This document shows, one piece after another, positions 50,450-59,486 of a DNA stretch of 64,000 nucleotides. A program made the position numbers and the translations under genes. Position 1 is the first letter of the stretch, and each line of letters opens with the position of its first letter. A model generated the notes under the pieces. That model ran no database searches, was not told the origin of the DNA, and saw only the letters and a program-made list of their open reading frames with translations. The DNA is from Corynebacterium sp. Marseille-P3884. GTDB taxonomy: Bacteria; Actinomycetota; Actinomycetes; Mycobacteriales; Mycobacteriaceae. The stretch is from NCBI RefSeq assembly GCF_017942225.1, contig NZ_JAGKSD010000001.1, positions 1-64,000 on the forward strand, in the 5' to 3' direction.

Positions 50450-51535
50450 GTGGATACGGCAAAGAACCGTGGCCTGGCCAAGAAGCTCGGAGTCGCAGGG
50501 CTGCTCGCCCTGAGCGGCTTCGGTCTCGCCGGCTGTGAGGCTGAACCGCCGAGCGCATTGTCGAACTTGCTCGACATGGGCTGGCCGGACCCCATCACCC
50601 CTGAAGGTGCAAGCATGTACAACTTCTGGGTGTGGGTCTGGCTCGCCGCATGGATCATCGGCATCATCATGTGGGGCATCTTCCTCTACGCGATCTTCGC
50701 GTGGGGTGGTAAGCGCCGCGAGAAGAAGGGTGCCGGGGAATTTCCGAAGCAGCTGCAGTACAACGTTCCGCTGGAGCTGGGCTTGACCATCGTCCCGATC
50801 ATCATCGTGATGGTGCTGTTCTTCTTCACCATTCAGACGCAGACCAAGGTCGTTGCCCTGGATAAGAATCCGGAAGTCACCGTTGATGTCACCGGTTTCC
50901 AGTGGAACTGGAAGTTCGGTTACGCCCACGTCGGTCCGGAGCTTTCGCCGACTGGTTCCGACTATGACGGTACTGATGCTGAGCGTCAGAAGATCGCCGA
51001 CGAGTCCCAGAAGGATGCGGAGGACGTTCACAACGCGAACCCGATCCACGGCAACTCCATGTCGGACAAGTCCTACCTGAACTTCAACAAGATCGAGACT
51101 GTCGGCACGACCGAGGAAGTTCCGGTGCTGGTTCTTCCGACCAACACTCCGATCGAGTTCCGTCTGGCATCCGGCGACGTTTCCCACGCGTTCTGGGTTC
51201 CGGAGTTCCTGTTCAAGCGCGACGTCTACTCCCACCCGGAGAAGAACCAGCAGGAGCGCAGGTTCCAGATCGAGCAGATCAATGAGGAAGGCGCATTCGT
51301 CGGCCGCTGTGCCGAGATGTGCGGTACCTACCACGCAATGATGAACTTCGAGATCCGCGCGGTTTCCCCGGAGAAGTTCCGTGACTACATGCGCTTCCGC
51401 GAGGAGAACCCCGACGCGGCTAACTCCGAGGCCCTCGCATCCATCGGCGAAGAGCCGTTCGCAACGTCCACCCGTCCGTTCAACTCCGACCGAACCGGTA
51501 CCCGCGGCGGCGACAACGCCGTGCAGAACGTCTAA
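50450..51535 (+). CDS. ctaC: Cytochrome c oxidase subunit II (lipoprotein)
   Basis: A 361-residue subunit of the aa3 oxidase. GTG 50450 (MDTAKNRGLAKKLGVAG) has AGGAAGG nine bases upstream. The signal peptide ends in the lipobox LAGC, so the mature protein is lipid-anchored. Two membrane helices follow (VWVWLAAWIIGIIMWGIFLYAIF and PLELGLTIVPIIIVMVLFFF), then the CuA domain with HAFWVPEF and the copper ligands in CAEMCGTYHAMM. The insertion around EDVHNANPIHGNSMSDKS is typical of actinobacterial CtaC, which takes electrons from the diheme QcrC without soluble cytochrome c. ctaF follows after 19 bases. Confidence 0.97.
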   Translation: MDTAKNRGLAKKLGVAGLLALSGFGLAGCEAEPPSALSNLLDMGWPDPITPEGASMYNFWVWVWLAAWIIGIIMWGIFLYAIFAWGGKRREKKGAGEFPKQLQYNVPLELGLTIVPIIIVMVLFFFTIQTQTKVVALDKNPEVTVDVTGFQWNWKFGYAHVGPELSPTGSDYDGTDAERQKIADESQKDAEDVHNANPIHGNSMSDKSYLNFNKIETVGTTEEVPVLVLPTNTPIEFRLASGDVSHAFWVPEFLFKRDVYSHPEKNQQERRFQIEQINEEGAFVGRCAEMCGTYHAMMNFEIRAVSPEKFRDYMRFREENPDAANSEALASIGEEPFATSTRPFNSDRTGTRGGDNAVQNV

Positions 51536-51554
51536 GAGAGGCTAGGGAAAAGCA

Positions 51555-51986
51555 ATGGGAGCTGGAGCAAAAGTCTTCTACGCCAACGGCGTCTTCCTGA
51601 CGATCATGGCGGTCATCTACGCATTCGCCACCAACTACGTCGGCGATGACGCATACCTCTACGGCTACGAGTGGGCCGGCGGTGTCGCACTGATCCTGGC
51701 GGCTGCCTTCTCGTTCATGCTCGGCGGTTACCTCAACTTCACCGAGAGTCGCACCGATGTTCTTCCGGAGGACTGGGAGGAGGCTGAGGTCGAGGACGGC
51801 GCAGGCGTCCTGGGCTTCTTCTCCCCGGGCTCCATCTGGCCGCTCGCTATGACCGGCGGCATCTGCCTCATGGCCTTCGGTATTGCCTTCTGGCAGCTGT
51901 GGCTGCTCGCCGTTGGTGCGGTCATCCTCATCTGGGCTACCACCAAGCTGAACCTGCAGTACGGCATTCCGCGCGAGAAGCACTAA
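51555..51986 (+). CDS. ctaF: Cytochrome c oxidase subunit IV
   Basis: A 143-residue four-helix membrane protein, the small actinobacterial subunit CtaF of the bc1-aa3 supercomplex. Helices lie near 7-27, 39-58, 92-108 and 112-130; [24 protein letters not shown] is the conserved loop. Start [14 protein letters not shown] follows GGCTAGGGAAA. It forms an operon with ctaC and ends at a strong terminator. Confidence 0.95.
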   Translation: MGAGAKVFYANGVFLTIMAVIYAFATNYVGDDAYLYGYEWAGGVALILAAAFSFMLGGYLNFTESRTDVLPEDWEEAEVEDGAGVLGFFSPGSIWPLAMTGGICLMAFGIAFWQLWLLAVGAVILIWATTKLNLQYGIPREKH

Positions 51987-52010
51987 ACGCCTTCGACGCT
52001 TCACGCGCCC

Positions 52011-52049
52011 ATCCCCGCACCGTTGATCTCGACGGTGCGGGGATTCTTT
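52011..52049 (+). terminator. Terminator of ctaCF
   Basis: ATCCCCGCACCGT at 52011-52023 pairs with its complement ending at 52043, followed by TCTTTC. Confidence 0.85.
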
Positions 52050-52148
52050 CATGCATGCCTTTTCGCACGTACGCGGTGGGGGAGTGTGGTAGCGACGCGG
52101 GGGGTCATACGAAAGTTTGGGGGATCGGGCGTTTTGGCAGGGCGCATG

Positions 52149-52164
52149 TGTGAATCCAGTCACA
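52149..52164. promoter_or_regulatory. GlxR (CRP-type) box upstream of ctaE
   Basis: TGTG-AATCCAGT-CACA matches the GlxR consensus, with extra symmetry (GTGTG/CACAC). It lies about 270 bases before the ctaE start in the long leader/promoter region 51987-52433. The rest of that region is A/T-rich at 52173-52200 and otherwise unremarkable. Confidence 0.6.
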
Positions 52165-52396
52165 CCCGGGAACTAAAAAATTTTCGGTTATTTTTCGAAA
52201 GACAGTTGCGGGATTTATGCGGATTTCAGTCCGGCGAAGTGTGCTCGCAAGCGTTAGCCGGTGACCTGCACCGATGAACGTCGTAAAGCGTGCCGAAATA
52301 GTTCCCGCAACTTTTAAGTGGACCGACACGCGCAGGAAACGAAAAGAAAACGGCAGGTCCGCGTCGTGCTCACATGAAAAATTCGGGGGTGAACAA

Positions 52397-52426
52397 GGTG
52401 ACTTTATGGTTCAAAAAGGCGATACT
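52397..52426 (+). promoter_or_regulatory. Candidate leaderless promoter of ctaE-qcrCAB
   Basis: GATACT at 52421-52426 lies 7 bases before GTG 52434; GGTGAC at 52397-52402 is 18 bases upstream as a possible -35. No ribosome site precedes the GTG. Confidence 0.4.
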
Positions 52427-52433
52427 GATACGC

Positions 52434-53054
52434 GTGACGACTGCAACAACGAACCCAGGTATGGCGACAGCGCCCGATCGTCTTCCCGTGCTGAACCGTC
52501 CCAACATGGTCAGCGTGGGCACGATCGTGTTCCTCGCCCAAGAATTGATGTTCTTCGCCGGCTTGTTCGCGATGTACTTCACCTCGCGTGCAAACGGCAT
52601 GTCCACCGGCGATTGGTCGAACCAGACGGACCACCTCAACGTGGTCTTCGGCACGATCATCACCGTCGTCCTGGTGGCCTCCTCGGTCACGTCTCAGTTC
52701 GGCGTCTTTGCCGCTGAGAAGGGCGATGTCTTCGGTCTGCGCAAGTGGTTCACCGTGACCATTGCGCTCGGCGTGGTCTTCTTGGGCCTCGTCGCATTTG
52801 AGTGGACCGAGATGGTCATGGCGGGAATCACCCCGCAGTCCAGTGTTTACGGCTCGGTGTTCTACATCATCACCGGCTTCCACATGGCTCACGTGACCGC
52901 GGGCATCCTCGCGTTCGTCGTCGTGATCCTCCGTGTGGCCAAGTCGAAGTTCACCCCGGCGCAGGCAACTGCCGCCATGGTGACCTCCTACTACTGGCAC
53001 TTCGTCGACGTCGTGTGGATCGGCGTGTTCGTTACTCTCTACCTGGTTCAGTAG
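52434..53054 (+). CDS. ctaE: Cytochrome c oxidase subunit III
   Basis: A 206-residue subunit III with five membrane helices. The start is GTG 52434 (MTTATTNPGMATAPDRLPV), giving the length of C. glutamicum CtaE; an ATG 60 bases upstream would add a basic stretch not seen in homologues. Conserved segments: NMVSVGTIVFLAQELMFFAGLFAMYF, the Glu in AFEWTEMV, GFHMAHVTAGI and YYWHFVDVVWIGVF. It begins the ctaE-qcrCAB operon encoding the rest of the bc1-aa3 supercomplex. Confidence 0.95.
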   Translation: MTTATTNPGMATAPDRLPVLNRPNMVSVGTIVFLAQELMFFAGLFAMYFTSRANGMSTGDWSNQTDHLNVVFGTIITVVLVASSVTSQFGVFAAEKGDVFGLRKWFTVTIALGVVFLGLVAFEWTEMVMAGITPQSSVYGSVFYIITGFHMAHVTAGILAFVVVILRVAKSKFTPAQATAAMVTSYYWHFVDVVWIGVFVTLYLVQ

Positions 53055-53106
53055 CGCGGCCTTTCGGACGTAAGCACTAACCACCGATTTCGCTTAAGGG
53101 AACAAC

Positions 53107-53955
53107 ATGGATAACACCCCAAAGAAGGCGCGGAACCGCCGCAAGATGCGCCGCTCCGCGGCTGGCGCACTGGCGCTCGGCATCGGTCTCTCGGGTGCCG
53201 GCCTGCTGGCTACGGCCCTGACTCCGGATGCGCAGGTTGCCACCGCCCAACGCGATGACCAAGCGCTGATCCAGGAAGGCAAAGACCTCTACGAGCAGGC
53301 CTGCATCACCTGCCACGGCGCGAACCTGCAGGGCGTGAAGGACCGTGGTCCTTCTCTGATCGGTACCGGCGAGGGCGCCGTGTACTTCCAGGTCAACTCC
53401 GGCCGCATGCCGATGATGTCGAACGACGCGCAGGCTGAGCGCAAGAAGCCGCGCTACTCCGAGGCACAGACGCTGGCTATGGCCGCATATGTTGCAGCAA
53501 ATGGCGGCGGCCCGGAGCTCGTGTACAACGAGGACGGCTCCATCGCTATGGAAGAACTGCGCGGTAAGAACTTCGATGGCGACATTCAGGCCGCTGACGT
53601 TGCACGCGGTTCCGAGCTGTTCCGCCTCAACTGCGCGTCCTGCCACAACTTCACCGGCCGCGGTGGCGCCCTGTCCTCCGGTAAGTACGCGCCGTACCTG
53701 GATCCCGCGAACGAGCAGGAGATCTACCAGGCGATGCTGACCGGTCCGCAGAACATGCCGAAGTTCTCCGACCGTCAGCTGACGGCGGATGAGAAGCGCG
53801 ACATCATCGCATTCATCAAGTCGTCGAAGGAGACCCCGAGCCCGGCTGGTTGGGCACTGGGCGGTATCGGCCCGGTGGCTGAGGGTCTGGCTATGTGGAT
53901 CATTGGCGTCACCCTCATCGGTGCAGCCGCAATGTGGATTGGATCGCGCTCATGA
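53107..53955 (+). CDS. qcrC: Diheme cytochrome c subunit of bc1 complex
   Basis: A 282-residue membrane-anchored cytochrome with two heme-binding CxxCH motifs, CITCHG near residue 66 and CASCHN near residue 177, which replaces soluble cytochrome c in actinobacteria. An N-terminal signal-anchor ([18 protein letters not shown]) and a C-terminal helix ([23 protein letters not shown]) hold it in the membrane. AAGGGA precedes the ATG. Its stop overlaps the qcrA start (ATGA). Confidence 0.97.
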   Translation: MDNTPKKARNRRKMRRSAAGALALGIGLSGAGLLATALTPDAQVATAQRDDQALIQEGKDLYEQACITCHGANLQGVKDRGPSLIGTGEGAVYFQVNSGRMPMMSNDAQAERKKPRYSEAQTLAMAAYVAANGGGPELVYNEDGSIAMEELRGKNFDGDIQAADVARGSELFRLNCASCHNFTGRGGALSSGKYAPYLDPANEQEIYQAMLTGPQNMPKFSDRQLTADEKRDIIAFIKSSKETPSPAGWALGGIGPVAEGLAMWIIGVTLIGAAAMWIGSRS

Positions 53956-55175
53956 GCAATGAACTAAAGAAGAACTACACCAGCGAAGAGCTGGACAAGA
54001 TGAGCAACGCTGAGCTCGCTGCACTGGGCACCGAGCTTGACGACGTCACGGTGGCGTACCGCAAGGAGCGCTTCCCGATCGAGAACGATCCGGCAGAAAA
54101 GCGTGCCGCAGCTGGCATCAATATCTGGCTGGGTCTGTCCATCATCGCGGGTCTCGCTTTCTTGGGTGTCTATCTGTTCTGGCCGTGGGAGGCTCGCTTC
54201 CATGGTCAGGAAGGCCTGGGGATGTACAGCCTGTACACCCCGCTGCTGGGTCTGACCTCGGGTCTGTCACTCGTTTCCCTCGGCGTGGCAATCGTCCAGT
54301 ACGTGAAGAAGTTCGTGCCGGAGGAGATCGCGGTTCAGCGTCGCCACGACGGACGTTCTTCCGAGCTGGACCGCCGCACCACGACGGCACTTCTGAACGA
54401 TGCGTGGCAGACCTCCACCCTTGGTCGTCGCAACGTCATGAAGGGCCTGCTCGGCGGTGCTGGTCTGATGGCTGGTCTGGTCATCATCGCCCCGCTCGGT
54501 GGCATCATCAAGAATCCGTGGCGCGTTCGTCACCAGATGAACTACAACGGCGACGGCACGCTGTGGACCCAGGGTTGGTCACTGGCCCGCGAAGGCAAGA
54601 AGCTCTACCTGGGTCGCGACACCGCCGCGATCGCCGAGTTGCACGACACCGAGGCCGGTAAGCACTACAGCACCGCAGGCGTGTCCCGTCTGGTGCGTAT
54701 GCGCCCGGAGGACCTCGACGCCGCTTCGATGGAGACGGTCTTCCCGCTCCTGGAAGAGGATGTCAACGACGGCGATAAGTACGACGCCGAGCGCGACGTG
54801 TACGAGAATCACATGCACTCGATTCACGGTCCGCGCAATGCTGTCATGCTGATCCGCCTGCGTTCCTCCGATGCCGCCAAGGTCATCGAGCGCGAGGGCC
54901 AGGAGGACTTCCACTACGGCGACTTCTACGCCTACTCGAAGATCTGCACCCACATCGGTTGCCCGACCTCTCTGTACGAGGCACAGACCAACCGCATCCT
55001 GTGCCCGTGCCACCAGTCGCAGTTCGACGCTTTGGAGCACGGCAAGCCGGTCTTCGGCCCGGCAGCCCGCGCTCTGCCGCAGCTGCCTATTGAAATCGAC
55101 GAAGACGGTTACCTCATCGCCCGCGGGGACTTCATTGAGCCCGTCGGCCCGGCATTCTGGGAGCGTAAGTCATAA
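53952..55175 (+). CDS. qcrA: Rieske iron-sulfur subunit of bc1 complex
   Basis: A 407-residue Rieske protein with three N-terminal membrane helices, as in actinobacteria (near 55-77, 95-117 and 165-185). The 2Fe-2S ligands lie in [11 protein letters not shown] near residue 331 and CPCHQSQFD near residue 351. ATG 53952 ([17 protein letters not shown]) overlaps the qcrC stop by 4 bases, and TAATG links it to qcrB. The [13 protein letters not shown] segment before the third helix resembles a Tat-type signal, consistent with folded export of the cluster domain. Confidence 0.97.
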   Translation: MSNELKKNYTSEELDKMSNAELAALGTELDDVTVAYRKERFPIENDPAEKRAAAGINIWLGLSIIAGLAFLGVYLFWPWEARFHGQEGLGMYSLYTPLLGLTSGLSLVSLGVAIVQYVKKFVPEEIAVQRRHDGRSSELDRRTTTALLNDAWQTSTLGRRNVMKGLLGGAGLMAGLVIIAPLGGIIKNPWRVRHQMNYNGDGTLWTQGWSLAREGKKLYLGRDTAAIAELHDTEAGKHYSTAGVSRLVRMRPEDLDAASMETVFPLLEEDVNDGDKYDAERDVYENHMHSIHGPRNAVMLIRLRSSDAAKVIEREGQEDFHYGDFYAYSKICTHIGCPTSLYEAQTNRILCPCHQSQFDALEHGKPVFGPAARALPQLPIEIDEDGYLIARGDFIEPVGPAFWERKS

Positions 55176-56812
55176 TGAGCACGAAACTGGAACAAGCCGC
55201 GGACAATATTGACTCGCGGTACACGATCGCGGGCATTCTCCGCCCGCAGCTGAACAAGGTCTTCCCGACCCACTGGTCGTTCATGCTGGGTGAGATGGCG
55301 CTGTACAGCTTCATCATTCTCCTGCTGACCGGTGTCTACCTGGCCCTGTTCTTCGATCCGTCCATCACCAAGGTCATCTACGACGGCGGCTACCTGCCGC
55401 TCAACGGTGTAGAAATGTCGCGCGCATACGCGACGGCACTTGATATTTCCTTCGAGGTCCGCGGCGGTCTGTTCGTCCGTCAGATGCACCACTGGGCCGC
55501 CCTGATGTTCATGATGGCGATGTTCGCCCACATGATGCGCATCTTCTTCACCGGCGCGTTCCGTCGCCCGCGCGAGGCCAACTGGATCATCGGTGTCACC
55601 TTGATCCTGCTGGGCATGGCTGAGGGCTTCATGGGCTACTCCCTGCCGGACGACCTGCTCTCCGGTGTCGGTCTGCGAATCATGTCCGCCATCATCGTTG
55701 GTCTGCCGATCATCGGTACCTGGCTCCACTGGGCAATGTTCGGCGGCGACTTCCCGTCGGATCTCATGCTGGACCGTTTCTATATCCTTCACGTGCTGAT
55801 CCTGCCGGGCATCATCCTCGCGCTCATCGCAGCGCACTTGCTGCTCGTCTGGTTCCAGAAGCACACCCAGTTCCCGGGCCCGGGTCGCTCCGAGAACAAT
55901 GTCGTGGGCATCCGCATTATGCCGGTCTTCGCCGTGAAGGCCATGGGCTTCGGCATGCTGGTCTTCGGCGTCCTCGCTCTGATGGCCGGTGTCACCACCA
56001 TTAACGCCATCTGGAATATCGGCCCGTACAACCCGTCGCAGGTCTCCGCTGGTTCGCAGCCGGATATCTACATGCTGTGGACTGACGGTGCCGCCCGTGT
56101 CATGCCTGCGTGGGAGCTCTACCTGGGCAACTACACCATTCCGGGCGTGTTCTGGGTCGCACTGCTGGCAGGCCTGATGGTCGTCCTGCTGCTGACCTAC
56201 CCGTTCATCGAGAAGAAGGTCACCGGCGACGATGCGCACCACAACCTGCTGCAGCGTCCGCGCGACGTTCCGGTGCGCACCGGCATCGGTGTCATGGGCC
56301 TGGTCTTCTTCCTGCTCCTGACGCTGTCCGGCGGTAACGACTTGTTCGCGTACCACTTCCAGATTTCCCTGAATGCGATGACCTGGGTCGGCCGTATCGG
56401 CTTGATCGTCCTGCCGCCGCTGGCGTACTTCATCACCTACCGCATTTGCGTTGGTCTGCAGCGCAGCGACCGCGAGGTGCTGGAGCACGGTATTGAGACC
56501 GGTATCATCCAGAAGCTGCCGAACGGCGCCTTCGTCGGTGTGCACCAGCCGTTGGGCCCAGTCGACGCCGACGGCCACCAGCTGCCGCTGGAGTACGCCG
56601 GTGCACGTGTGCCGAAGCAGCTCAACGAGCTCGGCTACGCCGACTCGGAGACCTCCGGTGTCTTCTCCCCGGATGACCCGGCGATCACCGCGAAGCGCAA
56701 CGAGATCAAGCGCGCTAACCACCACGAGGAGGTGGAGACCCTCCGCGCCCTCGAGGCCGAGAAGGATGCCTCCGACCGTGATGCTGGCGCTATTGAGCGC
56801 AAGCGCAAGTAG
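55175..56812 (+). CDS. qcrB: Cytochrome b subunit of bc1 complex
   Basis: A 545-residue cytochrome b with eight or nine helices. Heme ligands lie in the histidine pairs of [12 protein letters not shown] / THWSFMLGE region and [10 protein letters not shown] / [11 protein letters not shown]. The quinol-oxidation motif of mitochondrial cytochrome b (PEWY) is replaced as expected in actinobacteria by a related loop. A ~120-residue C-terminal cytoplasmic extension ([19 protein letters not shown]) is typical. It is the target class of Q203-type inhibitors in mycobacteria. The gene is translationally coupled to qcrA and ends before a strong terminator. Confidence 0.96.
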   Translation: MSTKLEQAADNIDSRYTIAGILRPQLNKVFPTHWSFMLGEMALYSFIILLLTGVYLALFFDPSITKVIYDGGYLPLNGVEMSRAYATALDISFEVRGGLFVRQMHHWAALMFMMAMFAHMMRIFFTGAFRRPREANWIIGVTLILLGMAEGFMGYSLPDDLLSGVGLRIMSAIIVGLPIIGTWLHWAMFGGDFPSDLMLDRFYILHVLILPGIILALIAAHLLLVWFQKHTQFPGPGRSENNVVGIRIMPVFAVKAMGFGMLVFGVLALMAGVTTINAIWNIGPYNPSQVSAGSQPDIYMLWTDGAARVMPAWELYLGNYTIPGVFWVALLAGLMVVLLLTYPFIEKKVTGDDAHHNLLQRPRDVPVRTGIGVMGLVFFLLLTLSGGNDLFAYHFQISLNAMTWVGRIGLIVLPPLAYFITYRICVGLQRSDREVLEHGIETGIIQKLPNGAFVGVHQPLGPVDADGHQLPLEYAGARVPKQLNELGYADSETSGVFSPDDPAITAKRNEIKRANHHEEVETLRALEAEKDASDRDAGAIERKRK

Positions 56813-56835
56813 AATCTAGGCGCTACAGCGCTTAA

Positions 56836-56884
56836 AGCCCCCTTCCGTTTGGGTCCGGTTCAGTCCGGATCAGGGAAGGGGGTT
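56836..56884 (+). terminator. Terminator of the ctaE-qcrCAB operon
   Basis: CCCCCTTCC near 56838-56846 pairs with GGAAGGGGG near 56874-56882, with an inner TCCGG/CCGGA stem. The following 56885-57204 holds presumed promoter sequence for the riboswitch transcript, without a convincing -10/-35 pair that I could fix. Confidence 0.8.
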
Positions 56885-57204
56885 ATCTTCGTGTTTATAG
56901 CGTTTTTGTAACGGTGTGACGAGCGCCACACTAAATTTTTTGACGGTATGGGGTCTCTCGGACAGAGGCTACGCAGCGCGTTCACAGATAAGAACTGTGC
57001 AGGTCAGGCAGTATATTTGCCGTCCGGGAAAAGTTTCTCCCGGGAATCTAGATGTCGAGAAATCGCCTTCACCGAAGGCACCGATGAAAATTACGAATTG
57101 ATAACGGGCGCGTCGCTAGACAATGTCCGTGTCCATTTCGTAACCTATCTGAGACCTTGCGGCCACAGAGGCGCAAGCGATAAGACATCTGAACATTAAG
57201 CCGA

Positions 57205-57365
57205 ATTTCACTCCGCCCCCCATGGCGGGGATGGAAGCCGGGGAACCGAAAACGTTTCCTGGGGTGAACGGGAAGCAAGGAGCGCGCACCGAGTGCGCCG
57301 GAGCGTCCCAAAGGTGATTTCCTGCACCGAACCCGTCAGCTAACCCGGTAGGCGACACTGGAAGA
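57205..57365 (+). promoter_or_regulatory. c-di-AMP riboswitch (ydaO/yuaA)
   Basis: The strings GGGGAACCGAAA (57239-57251), TGGGGTGAA (57260-57268), GGAAGCAAGGAGCGC and CCCGTCAGCTAACCCGGTAG (57332-57351) occur in the order and spacing of the ydaO/yuaA aptamer, which binds cyclic di-AMP. It ends 16 bases before the ATG of the NlpC/P60 gene. In actinobacteria this class precedes peptidoglycan hydrolase genes, where ligand binding lowers expression. Whether the switch acts on termination or translation is not clear: I see no separate terminator before the ATG, so the ribosome site TTGGAG (57368-57373) may be controlled. Confidence 0.9.
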
Positions 57366-57380
57366 TATTGGAGATTGTCC

Positions 57381-58142
57381 ATGGCTAAGCACCGCCGCCA
57401 GAACACGACTGCAAAGCGCAGCATCGCTACCGCCTCCGCGATCGTCGCGGGCGCAACCCTTTTTGTACCGGCCACCGCTAACGCGGCTCAGGTCACCGTC
57501 CCGAACTCTGGCATCGCTACTGAGGTTCCGGGCATCGAGAACGTTCCGGGCATCGCTAACGTCCCGGGTATTGATCAGTGGATCCCGTCCCTCGCCGGCA
57601 AGGCTGACAAGGGTGCGGATGTCCGCGCAGCTATCGACGCTGTGAAGAACGTTCCGGGCGTCAACAACGTCCCGGGCTTCAGCGCTTGGATCGCAGGTGT
57701 CGAGGCTAAGTACGCCCCGGCCAAGGCTCAGACCGAGTACCGCGCGGCCGCTGCTAAGCCTGCTCCGAAGCCGGCACCGGCTCCGAAGCCGAAGCAGTCC
57801 CAGGGTGAGCGCATCGTGTCCATCGCGAAGTCCAAGATCGGCTCCCCGTACGTCTACGGCGCAGCTGGCCCGAACGCTTTCGACTGCTCCGGCTTCACCT
57901 CCTGGGTTCACGCTCAGGCTGGCAAGCAGATCCCGCGTACCTCCGGCGCTCAGGCTGCCGCTGGCCGTAAGGTCGCTATCTCCGACCTGCAGCCGGGCGA
58001 TGTCGTCGTGTACTACAGCGGCGCTTCCCACGTTGCTATCTACGCTGGCAACGGCCAGATCATTGACGCGCTGAACTCCGGCACCCCGGTCGGCTACCGT
58101 CCGCTGAACTACATGCCGATCCACTCGGCAGTCCGCTTCTAA
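57381..58142 (+). CDS. Secreted NlpC/P60 peptidoglycan endopeptidase
   Basis: A 253-residue secreted protein. Signal peptide: basic start MAKHRRQNTTAKR, hydrophobic core ATASAIVAGATLFVPA, cleavage near ANA-AQ. Residues ~35-105 hold repeats of the type VPGIxNVPGI followed by a Pro/Ala/Lys linker (KPAPKPAPAPKPK). The C-terminal NlpC/P60 domain has the Cys in NAFDCSGFTSWVH, His in SHVAIYAGN and a third polar residue near the end. It cuts stem peptides and in corynebacteria helps daughter cells separate. The start is ATG 57381; TTG 57375 is unlikely. The c-di-AMP riboswitch lies directly upstream. Confidence 0.93.
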   Translation: MAKHRRQNTTAKRSIATASAIVAGATLFVPATANAAQVTVPNSGIATEVPGIENVPGIANVPGIDQWIPSLAGKADKGADVRAAIDAVKNVPGVNNVPGFSAWIAGVEAKYAPAKAQTEYRAAAAKPAPKPAPAPKPKQSQGERIVSIAKSKIGSPYVYGAAGPNAFDCSGFTSWVHAQAGKQIPRTSGAQAAAGRKVAISDLQPGDVVVYYSGASHVAIYAGNGQIIDALNSGTPVGYRPLNYMPIHSAVRF

Positions 58143-58167
58143 GGCGTAACGCTTTTAAGAGCGATCA

Positions 58168-58219
58168 ACCGGCCGCGGCACCCCGCAGCAACCACGGGGT
58201 GTACGCGGCCGGTTTTTTG
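58168..58219 (+). terminator. Strong terminator
   Basis: AACCGGCCGCG at 58168-58178 pairs with CGCGGCCGGTT, with an inner ACCCCG/CGGGGT stem, followed by TTTTTT. Confidence 0.9.
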
Positions 58220-58309
58220 TCTCGTTTTTCACTTCGATCACACCTGTTTCAGTGGCGGAACTTGTCCTTTCTGGGCGTTTGACCTGCGACTGTTTGCAGA
58301 TTAGTTTTG

Positions 58310-58323
58310 TTACAAGTTTGTAA
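58310..58323. promoter_or_regulatory. Inverted repeat in the promoter region of the second NlpC gene
   Basis: TTACAA-GT-TTGTAA, 77 bases before ATG 58400. MtrA, which controls cell-wall hydrolase genes in corynebacteria, binds GTTAC/GTAAC-like repeats, so this is a possible MtrA site; the motif match is loose. Confidence 0.4.
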
Positions 58324-58399
58324 TCTTTTCACCTGTTGCTGCGGCCCCGACAGTGTGCGTGGGGGACGTCTGCGTTTTTTGAAAGAAGAGGTTCCCGTG

Positions 58400-59449
58400 A
58401 TGGGTACGCACCGCGCTTCTTCCCGTGTGAGTGTTCGTGGCTTCAATGGCACCGCGAAGGCGTTCGCCGCCGCCGGTCTCGCGTCGGCGCTCGCAGCTGG
58501 CGGCATTGCTACGCCTGCCCAGGCTGATGAGGTCGACGACCTGATCAAGCAGATGAGCGAGATCTCGGATGAGGCCACCTCGAAGGCTGAAGAAGTCAAG
58601 GCGATCGAAGACGATATCGCCAAGGGCGAGCGCGAGGTGAAGTCGCTGAAGAAGGTGGCGGACGATGCGCGGCGTGATGCCCGCAAGGCCGCTGACGCTC
58701 AGGACGGTGCGCAGGGCGAGGTGGATAACCGTGCGCGCGTCCAGTACCGCAAACTGTCGAATGACGCGAATGTGAATGCGTTGGAGTCGGCGAATCCGCA
58801 GGAAGCTATTGACCGGGCAGCGTACCTCGGCTCCCTGTCCCGTTCTGCGCAGCGCACTCTCGACGAGTCGCAGCGGCTCAACCAGCGGGCTGCTCAGCGC
58901 GCGACCGATGCGAATATCGCGGTGGCAGTGGCGAATTACCGCCAGTCCGAGCTTGAGGGCAAACGCAAGAAACTGGAGCGCGAGCGCCGCGACCTCGACG
59001 ACAAGGTCAAGGATGTGGAGAAGCGCGTGGACGCCTTCACTCCGGAGCAGCGTTCCCGTTGGGAGGCGAAGAACGGGCCGGTGAGCCTCAACGTTCCGCC
59101 GTCCGCGTCCGCGAACGGTGTTGTCGGCTCGGCGCTGTCCAAGATCGGTTCGCCGTACGGCTGGGGCGCCGCGGGCCCGGGCCAGTTCGATTGTTCGGGC
59201 CTGATGTACTGGGCGTACCAGCAGAACGGCAAGTCCATTCCGCGTACCTCCAGCGCCCAGCTCGCCGGCGGCACTCCGGTGTCTATGTCCGAGCTGCAGC
59301 CCGGTGACATTATCGGCTACTACCCGGGGGTTACTCACGTGGGCATGTACGTGGGCAATGGCCAGGTAGTCCACGCTGCGGACTATGGCATTCCGGTTCA
59401 GGTCGTGCCTTTGAATTCCATGCCCGTCCAGGGCGCCGTGCGCTACTAG
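58400..59449 (+). CDS. Secreted coiled-coil NlpC/P60 endopeptidase
   Basis: A 349-residue secreted hydrolase. ATG 58400 (MGTHRASSRVSVRG) follows AAAGAAGAGG; GTG 58397 is adjacent. The signal peptide core AKAFAAAGLASALAAGGI ends near AQA-DEV. Residues ~42-225 are a long coiled coil of two helices (EEVKAIEDDIAKGEREVKSLKK; ELEGKRKKLERERRDLDDKVKD), as in RipA/RipC-type proteins activated by FtsEX-like partners. The NlpC/P60 domain (235-349) has Cys in QFDCSGLMYWAYQ and His in THVGMYVGN. It is the paralogue of the preceding gene, as in C. glutamicum. Confidence 0.94.
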   Translation: MGTHRASSRVSVRGFNGTAKAFAAAGLASALAAGGIATPAQADEVDDLIKQMSEISDEATSKAEEVKAIEDDIAKGEREVKSLKKVADDARRDARKAADAQDGAQGEVDNRARVQYRKLSNDANVNALESANPQEAIDRAAYLGSLSRSAQRTLDESQRLNQRAAQRATDANIAVAVANYRQSELEGKRKKLERERRDLDDKVKDVEKRVDAFTPEQRSRWEAKNGPVSLNVPPSASANGVVGSALSKIGSPYGWGAAGPGQFDCSGLMYWAYQQNGKSIPRTSSAQLAGGTPVSMSELQPGDIIGYYPGVTHVGMYVGNGQVVHAADYGIPVQVVPLNSMPVQGAVRY

Positions 59450-59486
59450 TCGCGCAACGCGTCGAATCGCCCCCTTATTGGGCAGC

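Noticed and set aside
52374-52433. ATG 52374 as ctaE start
   Set aside because: It adds 20 residues absent from CtaE homologues and overlaps the probable promoter.
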